Positions 1 to 9,774 of a stretch of DNA of 64,000 bases are shown here, one piece after another (within the stretch, counting starts at the first letter, position 1; each line of letters opens with the position of its first letter). The notes under the pieces are model-generated. The model did not search any database. It saw only the letters and a program-made list of their open reading frames with translations, and was not told where the DNA came from. Both the position numbers and the translations under genes were made by a program. Source of the stretch: Taxillus chinensis (lineage: Eukaryota; Streptophyta; Magnoliopsida; Santalales; Loranthaceae); the NCBI GenBank assembly GCA_023512835.1, contig CM042084.1, positions 53,485,031 through 53,549,030 on the forward strand. The letters run 5' to 3'.

Positions 1-640
1 TTGCTTTGCTGTGTTTATGAATATTGGGTTTGGATGATTGAGTTTTGCATGTTTTATGAATCTGTTCTTAATTCTATCTTTGGATGTACACCTTGGTATT
101 CTTAGCCCTAGTCTGGGGCGGATTGAGATTCATAACTTATTTGTGATTGGTGTGATCATTATCCTTTTGCAAGTATGATTTATTGGCTTTGCATGTTTGT
201 GTGTTTAGATGACCATTCTGGCATACAACTCTTAAAAGGACCTCAATGACCATTTGTTGTCCTTGGCTTATGTTTAGCATGTTTTCAATCGGACAACCCT
301 AATACCATGAACCAGTAGAGATAACATAGGGAGGTGAAATTGTGACCCTAGATGCTTTTAATCCTTGAAACTTAATCCTAAAATCAGTTTACTTTCTTTG
401 TTTATTCGAAAAACCAAATAAAAATTAGATCTTTAGTTTAAAAAAGAAAACTTTTTGCCAAGACATTTTATAGAACAAGAGTAATTGGGTGATTTGATTT
501 GAGAACTAGAGAACTAGGTTAATCCCTGTGGGTTCGACCCCTTTCTTCTTGCTATTCTTTTAGTGCAAACTTAGGGAATTTATTATTTTGAAGAGAGATT
601 TAACGACATTAGCTAGCTCTTTTAGAGAGGCTGAAAATCT
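1..640 (+). mobile_element. Athila LTR fragment, sense strand plus, inverted relative to Ath-2
   Basis: The sequence is the reverse complement of the left part of the Athila LTR at 14012-14650: the same ordered blocks occur, including the stretch around 500-640 that matches the LTR end next to the primer site. It stops a few bases before the LTR terminus and is joined directly to LTR sequence in the opposite orientation at about 641. It holds no coding sequence. Seen directly by comparison with the copies at 14012 and 58474; that it is part of the same 3' LTR flipped by an inversion is inference. Confidence 0.8.
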
Positions 641-1189
641 TGTCCTGTCGGCGATTGCGACTTATCAAAACAATGTAGTTTTGATAAGTAGTTTCCATTC
701 TTCTTCTAACTTGAATACTTTGGACTAGGTGCTTTAGAGAAAAGTGTTTAAAATAACAAAACAAAGCGATCCATGCAAAAATCCGGCTGCACGGCATGTT
801 GCACGTCATATGGCCATATTACGTGCACCTCCAAATGGTCTGCAATTTTGCTCCAGGATTCCTTGACACGTGCAGAAGGCAGAGCTGCAATAAAATCCTT
901 GCACGTCATAAGGGTCCATATGACGCGCACCCTTATTTTGCCTCCTCAGGCTGCCCTATTTTGCCACAAGTCCCTTCTTTGATAAATAAAGTGATTTGGC
1001 TGGTGTCCATGAGATGAAATTGCCTAAAAAACCTGCCAAAACAACTCAAAAACACATATATATATAGGCCAAGCAATCTTCCTAGGGTGTTAGATCAAAT
1101 ATCTAAGAAATATGGATGAATTAAGCTCTAATCATGCTCTTTAATACCCTAAATATACACTAGAATAACGACATAAATGCACGTTATCA
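641..1189 (-). mobile_element. Ath-2 3' LTR, partial (Athila, minus strand)
   Basis: Matches 14921-15491 of the Athila LTR in the same orientation and ends with TTATCA, the complement of the LTR start TGATAA. The polypurine tract of an Athila element follows at 1190, so this is a 3' LTR of a minus-strand element. It carries the U3 palindrome module (800-827 and 900-929) and the TCAAAAC...GTTTTGA palindrome near 656-675. The other half of the LTR is missing here and lies inverted at 1-640. Confidence 0.8.
800..827. repeat. Long palindrome in Athila U3 (TGCACGTCATATGG arms)
   Basis: A 28-base palindrome with no spacer and one mismatched pair; arms TGCACGTCATATGG and its complement. A second inverted repeat of the same kind, with a short spacer, is at 900-929. 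The same pair occurs at 15084-15111 and 15184-15213. Confidence 0.85.
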
Positions 1190-2083
1190 AATACACCACA
1201 CTTGAACCATTGCTTGTCCTCAAGCAAAAACACACAAACATACCAAAATAAAATAAACAAACAATCACACTAGAACAAAAACAAAATAAATAAATAAATA
1301 ACAATCAAAGAGAGTATGGTTTCCTAGGCATGCAACTCTATCATGATGAAGTGGGCAATCAAGTAACCAAAATGAATTATAATTAAGCTCAATCATGTCC
1401 ATACCCCTAAGTCCAACAACCATGTAGTCTCATCTTTGAAAACTCAGACATTAGCAAGCATACCATGATAAAATAGCACCTAGTTTCCCTTAAAGTTCTC
1501 ACCTAGGATAAAGCTGCCTCACTCAAATATAAATTCTCATTTCTCTCCACACAATCCCAGGAACAGAAAATCAATGGGTGGAAAGCTCCTCCTACATTCT
1601 CCATTAGTTATTAATTAAGTACTTGCCAAGCAAACATGAGAGTTCCCTATTGTGCGCATCAAAGGAAACACACTCTCTATTCTACTTTGTTTAAAAACTC
1701 ACACACTATTCTATTCTCAATGAACTCACACTCTACTCTAATGACTGATAAAATACACCTTGAGCCAAAGAAATGAGCTCAACACTCTAAATAAACACAA
1801 CTCGACCATTATGGCTTTTATTCCGAAAAACTTTTTTTTCACACTTCTTTTAAATAATAACCTTACAAGGTTGCATTTTATGCTCTCCCTTGATAGATTA
1901 TTCACTCTTTTTTTTAAACTCACTTTTTTGTTCATTACATAACACATAAATAAGACTGATTTTTCTAATGCATACCCCTTGCCATTTTGCTAAGTAGGGA
2001 GAGACAAAAATGCAATAATGTCTCACATCCCATTGTCCAATTAAGTGATGGGCTTTTTTTCACATTGTGCATCACAACCTTCT
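1190..2083 (-). other. Ath-2 3' untranslated region with polypurine tract
   Basis: On the minus strand the sequence next to the LTR reads as a purine-rich tract containing GGTTCAAGTGTGGTG, the usual Athila tract. The rest matches, with small differences, 50228-50890 in Ath-1, the region after the last Athila ORF. No ORF of interest; short frames here are chance ones in AT-rich DNA. It is cut at 2083 by insertion of the Sire-2 LTR. Confidence 0.7.
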
Positions 2084-2617
2084 TGTAGGTCCTAAAGTGA
2101 GTCTAGAGGGGGGGGTGAATAGACTTTTTTCGTGCGCAAGCTAGACTATTAGCTGGTTTTCGGATTCCTCCTACGGATGACTATGATGGAAGTATTTATT
2201 GGGATGATGACGAAGTATTGTAAGGATAAGGTGAGTGATAATGAACTATCAGACAAAACCGAGATAAGAGTAAATGCTCTTTTCTCAATAGATCTCAGTT
2301 GTGAAAGAGATGGTTTATGATAGATCGAAGTGTGGAAAACTAACAACATTGAGATCAAGACTTAATGAAAGTGCTAGATCTTTGATGAACAAGAGATTCG
2401 TGAATACTCAAACAGATTGCTCTTGTTCTTGACTCACACGGCGCACAACACTTCATCAATTTCTCTCAGAGTCTCTCTCTCTCTAGTGTTGGAACTCTCT
2501 TTGTTAGTTCTGCCAAGGATTATTTTTCTCTAAGTCCGTCGAAACCATTTTCTTATGTTCTCGTGTGTTCCCTTCCTTTTAGAGAGAGGGTTAAACTCTT
2601 GATTTTGTCGTTAAGTG

Positions 2618-2621
<4 letters not shown>

Positions 2622-2653
<32 letters not shown>
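2622..2653. repeat. (AT)n microsatellite
   Basis: About 16 uninterrupted AT units inside the Sire-2 LTR. Confidence 0.95.
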
Positions 2654-2656
<3 letters not shown>

Positions 2657-2949
2657 GATTAAAGTGCTCGTGCTCCATGATGTCCATCTCGACAGACTGA
2701 CTTCCCGCCACTGAAAATGCGGAATGTCAGGGGATGGGTTGATCTGCTTTGATTTGCAGATCAGATGCCCATACTGCGTATTTGGCATGCAGTCAATCTT
2801 GACCGTTCATCTGTGGATGGTAGTTGGCAGCAATTAATGAGTCATTAATGCGCTCAACTGCTCAGGATGGCGCAGACTTGCTGTACAAACCCTAACTGAC
2901 AATATCGCTAAGTGGTTGTGTTTAGGGTTGTAAGTTTGCCTCGGAGGTA

Positions 2950-4045
2950 GATGCCTCGTAGGTTCGGTGACTCGAAGATTTCAATTAGCACTTGTAGAAA
3001 GTTGCGAAGTTTTGCTTCAGACTTTATGGTGTTTCTACGAGTCTACGACTCATATCTTCGAGTCTTCGAGGCTAGAGGTCGGGTTGGATTAGCCTTTTGT
3101 GTTACTTTGTTAACTAAAGTCTATGACTCTGCGAGTCTACGACTCTTTGAATAACGCTTAGAGTGACTTCTTCGAGTCCATCTAATCCAGCTGTTATTGT
3201 AGCTACGAGTCTACGATCCTAGTTCTACGGGTCTACGACCTTCGGGTCTCTCAGTTTACTATATTTGACTAAGTGGTCTGAAAATCTTTGACTCTACGAG
3301 TCTTCAACTTCGCTTTTCTTCCTTAGTCTTTCACAGAGGCTCATAAACTGAGTTTCAGATAGCTACGACCCTTTAGCTACAACTCTCCGCCATCAATCTC
3401 CGAGTCCGGAAGTGTGGCAATTTCTCTATAGTGATTGTGTCCCTTGACTCTACGAGTCTACGACTCTACGACCCTTGAGTTACGGTTTCATTTGTTTGCC
3501 GGTCTTTATAGCATCGACTCTTCAACCTTCAATCTACGAGTCTATGAGTCCAGTTTTCTCTACACTATCGAAGGCTTTGACTCGCAACTTTCGATCTACG
3601 AGTCTACGAGTCCTATTTTCTTAACGGTGTTCAAAGGTTTTGACTCTACGACTCTACGAGTCTTCGAGTCTAGTGGCAATTTAAGTTCTATTAATTGACT
3701 TAAGTATTTATGGGGACTCTACAATTTTGTGTGCTACGAGTCTACGAGTCTACTAGTCTACGAGTCATTTAGCTTTGGTTATTGTTCTTAAAAATCCTTC
3801 GACTCTACGAGTCTCCGAACTTATTGATGCTTACGGTAACACTATCTTTTCCGTATTATGACTCTATGACCTTCGACCTTGGATCTACGAGTCGCAATGT
3901 TCTCCTTTGTTTCGCCTTGAGTCTCTAGACTCTACGAGTCTACGAGTCTCTTGCCAATACGTCCTATGACAGTTTCACTTCTACGAACTTCGACTCTTCG
4001 ACCCTACGACCTTCGGTTCTTCGAGTCTCCAGACTTAGACTATAT
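2950..4045. repeat. ACGAGTCTACGACTC-type tandem array in LTR
   Basis: Dozens of degenerate copies of an 8 to 10 base unit (CTACGAGT, CTACGACT, TTCGAGTC) spread over about 1.1 kb, many in mirrored or inverted pairs. It gives rise to spurious ORFs such as 3435-3698. Sire-1 LTRs have a different array in a comparable position. Confidence 0.9.
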
Positions 4046-4079
4046 TTTGGCAGTTTCATCAAATCCTACATTTCCAACA

Positions 4080-4095
4080 ATCTCCCCCTATTTAA
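4080..4095 (-). other. Sire-2 polypurine tract
   Basis: On the minus strand AGGGGGAGAT lies immediately before the LTR start TGTTGG. This is the usual site of plus-strand priming in copia elements and fixes the orientation of Sire-2 as minus. The same arrangement is at 19040 in Sire-1. Confidence 0.8.
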
Positions 4096-4465
4096 TGTAA
4101 GCTAACAATGGGTAAATACATGAAGTCTAAGACTACGAGTTTGATGGGCAATTTTAGATTAATCAGAACATATCTTTGCGTGTAAAGAATAGAGGAGTTC
4201 GAAAATACACACTCCTCTCCCCCCATAGGCATGAAGGTTGCGTTAGCCTGGCTCCTGTCAAAGATAACTCCCCTTACGAACTTGCTCCCCCCGAGAAACA
4301 CTCCCCCTTTCTGGGGTGAAGAACAAGCACCCAAAACACAAACCGTATGGGAGCAATATAGAATAAGGCATAGAACAAGGGAGCAGAGCAAAGACATACG
4401 AAAAGATAACCGACGAAACTAAGTACATAGAACAATGAAAAGCAAGAAATGCACCGTACAAGGAA

Positions 4466-5010
4466 TTAGCGTACAAGACAGTTATGGGTTAAATGCGAGT
4501 ACAAGACACCTGTGTAAATAGAAAAATAAGCGGCTTGCTCGCGCAGGAGTTGAGCAGGAGTCAAGTGTAATGAGGCCGCTCGATTGCTCACACGGTCAAA
4601 TTCAGGCATGAGAGCTGGGAACCCATTGGTGGTCAGGATGCGGACGTAATGGCAAACATAGAAGCCGCAGCTATGAGCATCATCCTGAGCAGGAACGCCT
4701 TGCTTGACTCGCGTAATTTCCATCAGTTTGGAAAGATGATAACCACCACACCCATGTGAATATCCCTACATGACACGGGTGAGAGTGCGATTGAATTCAC
4801 GTAGTTGTTCACGCCGATGGATTAGTAAGGTACTAGGTTTGGAGTCGAAGATGAGGATCCGTTGGTTATTGAAGTCAATGTCGAGAAGAAACCGGTGCAG
4901 GGGATGTTGACAAGTAGGGGATCGGCACATGGTCTACCTTATCCCAGGGACGGAAGGAGTTCTTATATCAACGACCCTGTATAATCTCGATCATTGCTGC
5001 ATCATCGAGC
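4466..5010 (-). pseudogene. Ulp1/SENP-like cysteine protease domain, C-terminal part of Sire-2 extra ORF
   Basis: Read on the minus strand in more than one frame. The His codon is at 4895-4897 in the context LHRFLLDIDF, the Asp codon at 4844-4846 in ILIFDS, the Gln at 4685-4687 in VPAQDD and the Cys at 4667-4669 in HSCGFYVCHYV. The spacings His-17-Asp and Gln-6-Cys equal those of human SENP1 (H533, D550, Q597, C603), and the order is that of C48 peptidases. A frameshift lies between the VDHVPIPY segment and the His, and there is a stop plus frameshift before the Gln-Cys segment, so this copy is broken as it stands. Known members remove SUMO; whether this one has that activity is not shown. 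The protein ends at about 4466 with no other domain. It occupies the place between pol and the 3' LTR. Confidence 0.72.
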
Positions 5011-5039
5011 AATGAGCTGCATGATCGAAAAACGAGTTC

Positions 5040-5460
5040 CACCCTAGTATCTCAGCGAATGTGGAGAGGTAGCTTCTCAAGAAAGGACTTCTGTGCGAAG
5101 ATGAACTGAGTTATCTCAATGTTATCCATTTCTTCACCGTCATGGAGTAGTCGACAAATGTTAGGTCCGGTGAAGAAGGCTTCATAGCCGCAGGTCCTCG
5201 TAGTGGTATCCCCAAGAACATAGGTGTTGAATGCACCGGTTCAGTGAGGTGCCTCCGGTAGTTACAATGCGAGGTGGGGCTAATGGTTGGTCAATAGTGG
5301 TAGCGGTTGGTTTGGTGGGTGAAGCAGGCATGGTGTACTCGGCCGTACTTGGATGTGAAGTTGAGGGGCCTGGCTAAGTGGAAGAAGATGGTTGGAAGGG
5401 AGCAGCCGGCTACTTCTTCATGCGGGTTGTAATGGGAACATCATCATCATCATTAGAATC
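5040..5460 (-). pseudogene. Sire-2 extra ORF, linker before the protease domain
   Basis: Minus-strand frames encode segments such as GYEAFFTGPNICRLLHD and MDNIEITQFIFAQKSFLEKL, which parallel in position and style the segment of Sire-1 at 19699-20013 (DIRTLCSEKGLF, DNFSRAAKMEMRLF). Several stops and frame changes interrupt it. It joins the Pro/Ser-rich and coiled-coil part (5469-6330) to the protease domain. No function can be assigned to this segment itself. Confidence 0.5.
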
Positions 5461-5468
5461 TGCGATGA

Positions 5469-6330
5469 TCATGGTTCTGTGTACGCGCTTTCTCCCTCGC
5501 ATGTAAGTGGCGGTAGGCTAAGGTTGTGAGTGACTCGGAGAAGGTACGGCTGGTGTGGAGTATCGACCGGTTCAGGTGCGGGTCGGTCGGATGGTTGTGG
5601 GATTGTGTTTTTGACAATAAGAGATATTTCACCATTGCCAAGATGATGACATTCTGACAGAATAGCTCCCAGAGTTGTACTAAGTCCTTTGTATTGTCTC
5701 TGGTAAGCTCCTTTGATGTCTTCACAGTGTTCCTCCAGATGTCTAAACCCATCTGTGGTCGCACTTGTGAGTGATGTCATTTCTTCCTGCACCTTGTCGA
5801 GGGTACGGTCTGATGATTCAACATGAGTTCGTACCTCTTCCATGCTTGACTCCATGGTAGCCAGTCGTTCTTCAAAAGCCTAAGATACTGATGTCTTGAG
5901 GATGCCAGAGGAAATCAGTTTCTCAATGACCTTGCTTGCCAGAAGATCTACTTCTTCGGCCATCAGAGAACGTGAGTGAGACGCGGCTGGTACTGGAATA
6001 GCCATTGGGATATTGGTCGCGAACTCCTCACTCACTTGAGTGGCCACCTGATGAACGACATGTGCAGATGGTGTGGCCATCTCGGATGGAGTGGGAGAGC
6101 TGGTCTGGCCAGTGGAGAAACGGCTGCGTTTAGGCACCGGAAGGCTCGGAGGAAGAGCAGGTGCAGACCGTTTGTGAGAGGCAACGCCAGTAGTGGAAGG
6201 AGGGGAAGGATCAGATGATTTCTCCCCCGGTTTGGCAGATCGGCGAGAGCGGGAGGGATGGCCATGACTTGCGTTAAGTCCGCAATGGAGGTAAACAAGT
6301 CGAGAAAGACGTGACAAGCCGCTCAAGCGT
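5469..6330 (-). pseudogene. Sire-2 extra ORF, Pro/Ser-rich and coiled-coil part
   Basis: Two minus-strand frames (5880-6326 and 5469-5855) separated by one stop. The first is rich in Ser, Pro and Ala with RRSAKPGE and a basic PKRSRFS stretch, both also present in Sire-1 (RRSAKPGE and PKRSRFS near 20050-20160), and then a predicted helix (AEEVDLLASKVIEKLI). The second continues as a heptad-like region (MESSMEEVRTHVESS, DRTLDKVQEEMTSL). The basic stretch could be a nuclear signal. The N-terminal domain seen in Sire-1 is missing because the element is cut at about 6335. Confidence 0.65.
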
Positions 6331-6591
6331 GTATCGTGTGAAAAAGCTAATACAGAGATTTACAGCCATGTGTGTGTAACTATAAACAGAGTGTTGTGTT
6401 GTAATCATCTAAAACGCTGTTCCGCTTTGTTGTAATTATCTTCAGATAATAAAAGCAACATACTTCCACTACTTGGTTAATCTTCCGCACTGATTTTATC
6501 TGTTTAACCAGAGTGAGTGTCTAGCCATTAAGAGAGAGAAAGAATTTTCAAAGAGCCTATTCACCCCCCTCTAGGCTCTCCGGGACCAACA
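6331..6591 (+). mobile_element. Copia LTR tail (R-U5), sense strand plus
   Basis: Reads on the plus strand as the 3' part of a Sirevirus-like LTR: AATAAAA near 6450, a segment matching the complement of 17930-18000, then CCTATTCACCCCCCTCTAGG and the end GGGACCAACA. It is therefore opposite in orientation to Sire-2, whose coding part stops a few bases to the left. No primer site follows; Tek-1 leader sequence begins at 6592. Confidence 0.65.
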
Positions 6592-6967
6592 ACCGAGGGT
6601 TCATCGATCATCCTAGGAAGCATTTGGGTTGGGTGCATACATGCTTGCGTGACTATGTGCATATCTAGGCACTAGAAATTATCTCGCTAATGATGCTTTA
6701 ATAATGTGCTTGTATTGATTATACAATTGGCTATCTGTGGTTTGTTTTTCTATGGTGATTGATTGTGCTTAATTGAAAATGCTATTGTGCTAATTCAAAC
6801 CTAGGAGGTCTACGTAAATAACCACATAATTTGGTGAATAAAATAAGGGGCTTAGACACCTTATTATTTGTGCGGCGGAGTTGGTTCTTGCCTATTGGTT
6901 TAAATAATTTGATTGTTTGACTAGTGCGCAGTAGTTAATAGATATTGTTCATATGTGTTGGTACGGA
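6592..6967 (+). other. Tek-1 leader upstream of gag
   Basis: Non-coding. The block GGTGCATACATGC and following bases resemble the post-primer-site leader of Tek-5 at 63127, which supports this being the untranslated leader of Tek-1 rather than host DNA. Confidence 0.55.
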
Positions 6968-8177
6968 ATGACACCCAAAACTAGGGCTCAAGGTCCAACA
7001 GAGGAGCTATCCATTCGGTCCGAATCATAAGGAGAACAGAGTTCTCCGGTACACGCCTTGGGTTCGAGATTGCTTGCTCGGATTGGGGCTCAAATATTAA
7101 GCCAAATCCAGGGTGTCATGCAAGGCACCATGAGGGATGTGGCTAGAGAGGTGATGCAGGAGGAACCGAGGAAGCGGCAAGAACCTCAACAAGAGGTTCT
7201 AGAGGAGAGCCACCACAGGTCACGGCGATTCGCTGCGCATCGATCGATCGGGGTGAGTCGATTCTGAAGCAAAGCGACGAAGTTTGAGGCGAATACGAAA
7301 CCCGATGAGGCCGAGGGATGGGTCAAATGGACAAAGACATTTTCGAGCCGATCCAGGTGCCCAAAGAGGCTAAGGTCCGCTTAACCACGCATTTCCTAGT
7401 ATGTGGGGCCCGTAGGTGGTGTGACGTTGTGAAGCATGTTCACGAGAGCCCGATGGCATGGGAGGACTTCATGGAGCTCTTCTATGCAGAGTATTTCCCT
7501 CGCTCTATGCAGAAGACGAGGCGACGAGAGTACTACACAATGGAGCGGGGCGAGTTGGACCGTGACGAGTATGTCACGGCTTTCACCGAGCTAGGGAGAT
7601 TTGCCCTAGAGTCATGGAAGGTTGAGGCTAATAAGACCTAGGATTTCATTGATGGGCCGAGACCATCACTCAGGAGGGGACCGAACATGATGCGTACGGT
7701 GACACGATCAACAAGGCACTTATTGGAGAGCGGGACTTAAACCAAATCAGGACCTAGAGACCATGGAGCTCATCGTGGCCTGGCCAAAAGAGGCCAAGAG
7801 AGGAGCAGTCTGAGGGACAGGGGGACAAGAGGCCAATGCCCAAATTTTCACATTCAGGGAACTCAGGTAGCAGTTCTACCTCACGGTTTTTGGGGACATG
7901 TCGATCCTGCGGACTTCGGGGACACAAGGAGGCGGATTGTAGGCGGAAGAATGGCAACCCACTCAAGTGCTTTCGATGTGGGGGACTGGGACACAAGATA
8001 GGAGAGTGTCCTTCTGCTAGCTCAGCTAGTGTTGCGGGGCCTCATCGACCTCGTGACCAGGGCCAGAGGAGCGGGGCTTCATATCAGAGACTAGCTAAGT
8101 CGGGACGGTCGATGGGGATGACCTGCTACACGGCGGCCTCGGCGCAAGGCCCAGGCTCGAAGGGACAGAATGATTGA
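6968..8177 (+). pseudogene. gag: Tek-1 gag (capsid and nucleocapsid)
   Basis: Starts with ATG at 6968 (MTPKTRAQGPTEE), the usual basic N-terminus of Tekay Gag, but a stop falls after about 20 codons. Recognisable pieces follow in different frames: the helical segment at 7058-7260, the capsid core at 7318-7641 (WCDVVKHVHESPMAWEDFM, FYAEYFP), and at 7836-8177 two CCHC zinc knuckles, CRSCGLRGHKEADC and CFRCGGLGHKIGEC. Gag packages the element RNA into cytoplasmic particles. At least three frame changes make this copy unable to give a full protein as read. Followed directly by the protease part. Confidence 0.8.
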
Positions 8178-8970
8178 GCTACGACGAGTCGGGCCGGCGC
8201 GGTATCCAAAAAGGGGAGGAACTATGCTATCGCTAACGAGAAGCGAAGTTCCACAAGTTGACGAGGCGAGTCGGGGGCCAGCTGAGGTGAGAGGTACGAT
8301 TTTGGTTTCACGCACTACTTGTACTATTGTTGATCAGCCCCTTGTGGTTGATACACCCGTAGGGGACCTGGTGGTGATTGATAGGGTCTGTTCGGGATGT
8401 GAGGTTACCCTAGGAGGTGTTGACCTCCGGTGTAACCTATTTGTGATGCACTGTGATGCCTTTGATGTGATTTTGGGTATGGACTGGTTGACCCGTGTGG
8501 AGGCCGTAATCGAGTGTTATAGGCGTCGAGTAACCTTCCTCACACCGGAGGGCACTCGGGGTACTTTTGTGGGTGAATGGTCTGATGATGCATGCAAGTT
8601 AGGGCCTTTGAGGCAAGGATGGGGTGATGTAACCCATCGGTTGGCGGTCCCGACACTTGTCGACACCCGAGCGGAGGGTAAGGCGGTGTTACCTAAGGTG
8701 GTGGATCGGTTTTCCGACGTATTTCCCAAGGACTTGGTTGATTTACCACCAGAGAGAGAAGTGAACTTTTCGATAGAATTGCTACCAGGGACGGCACCTA
8801 TCAGGTTGGCAGCTTACAGGATGGCACCAGTTGAGCTTAGAGAGCTCAAGAGGCAAATTGACGATCTTTTGGCGCGTGGTTTTATTAGACGGAGTAGTTC
8901 GCCGTGGAGTGCTCCGGTGTTATTCGCCAAAAACGCGGATGGTTCGCTTTGGTTGTGTATTGACTACTGA
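8170..8970 (+). pseudogene. pol: Tek-1 protease remnant and start of reverse transcriptase
   Basis: One open frame of 266 codons. It has the flanks of a Tekay retropepsin (RGTILVSRTT upstream; DVILGMDWL downstream, the conserved ILGMDWL block) but the active-site DTGAS segment is absent: the frame passes from TTCTIV straight to DQPLVVDTPVG, where Tek-2 has about 20 to 30 more residues including DTGAS. The frame then enters the connection and reverse transcriptase (YRMAPVELRELKRQ, SPWSAPVLFAKNADGS) and ends at a TGA after CIDY, a position where sister copies have CIDYRKLN. Without the catalytic Asp the protease cannot work. Confidence 0.8.
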
Positions 8971-8973
8971 CGG

Positions 8974-9774
8974 TTGAACCAGATGACAGTGAAGAACAGA
9001 TACCCCCTACCGAGGATCGATGATTTGTTTGACCAGTTCAGGGGTGCCCGTTGGTTCTCCAAGATTGATTTGAGATCTGGATACCATCAGTTGTGTGTGC
9101 GGGAGTCAGACATCCTGAAGACAGCCTTCAGTTGCAGATATGGCCATTATGAGTGGCTAGTGATGCCCTTTGGGCTCACAAATGCCCCAGCGGTGTTCAT
9201 GGGGTTGATGAATCAGATCTTTACACCTTATCTTGATCAGTTTGTGGTGGTCTTTATAGATGATATCTTGATTTATTCCCAAACAGAGAGCGAGCATGAG
9301 GAGCATTTACATGTGGTGTTGCAGACGTTGAGGGACCATAGACTATATGCAAAGTTCACGAAATGTGACTTTTGGTTGCAGAGGGTGAAGTTCTTAGGGC
9401 ATGTGGTATCATCGGAGGGTATCACAGTGGATCCTAGCAAGATTGAGGCAATGATATCATGGAAGCGCCCAACGAATGTCTTTGAGATTTGGAGTTTTCT
9501 AGGCTTGGCAGGTTATTATAGGAGGTTCGTCAAGGATTTCTCCCGATTAGCTGCTCCGATGACTAGCTTGACCCGAAAGGGGGTGCGGTTTGATTGGCCG
9601 GATGCTCGTGAGGAGGCTTTCAGTCAATTGAAGGCCAGATTGACTTCAGCACCTATCCTGGTCCTACCACAGGAGGGTGTACCCTATGAGGTTTATTGTG
9701 ATGCCTCTAACGTTGGTTTGGGTTGCGTGCTCATGCAGGAAGGACGGGTAATTGCTTATGGTCCCGTTAGTTGA
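8974..9774 (+). pseudogene. pol: Tek-1 reverse transcriptase and start of RNase H
   Basis: Continues the reverse transcriptase in the same frame after a single stop at 8968-8970. Blocks in order: [39 protein letters not shown], the catalytic box [11 protein letters not shown], the thumb [10 protein letters not shown] and [11 protein letters not shown], and the RNase H start [16 protein letters not shown] with its first catalytic Asp. It copies element RNA to DNA within the particle. The frame ends at a stop at 9772, after which RNase H continues in another frame. Catalytic residues of the polymerase are present. Confidence 0.85.

Larger units (their letters stand above)
2084..4079 (-). mobile_element. 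Sire-2 3' LTR (Ty1/copia, Sirevirus-like)
   Basis: Begins TGTAGGTCC with a G-rich tract at 2107-2117 and ends CCAACA, followed at 4080 by a polypurine tract read on the minus strand; both termini resemble those of Sire-1 (17853-19039). About 2.0 kb. It interrupts Athila sequence at 2083. It contains an AT microsatellite (2622-2653) and a long tandem array of an ACGAGTCT-type unit. The right-hand LTR of the element is not found in the window. Confidence 0.75.

Noticed and set aside
3435..3698. 87-codon ORF on the plus strand
   Set aside because: Made of the ACGAGTCT tandem array (repeated VYDS/VYES); no independent protein signal.
4092..4397. 101-codon minus-strand ORF next to the Sire-2 polypurine tract
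   Set aside because: Lies in the 3' untranslated region of Sire-2 beyond the end of the protease-like domain; no counterpart in Sire-1.
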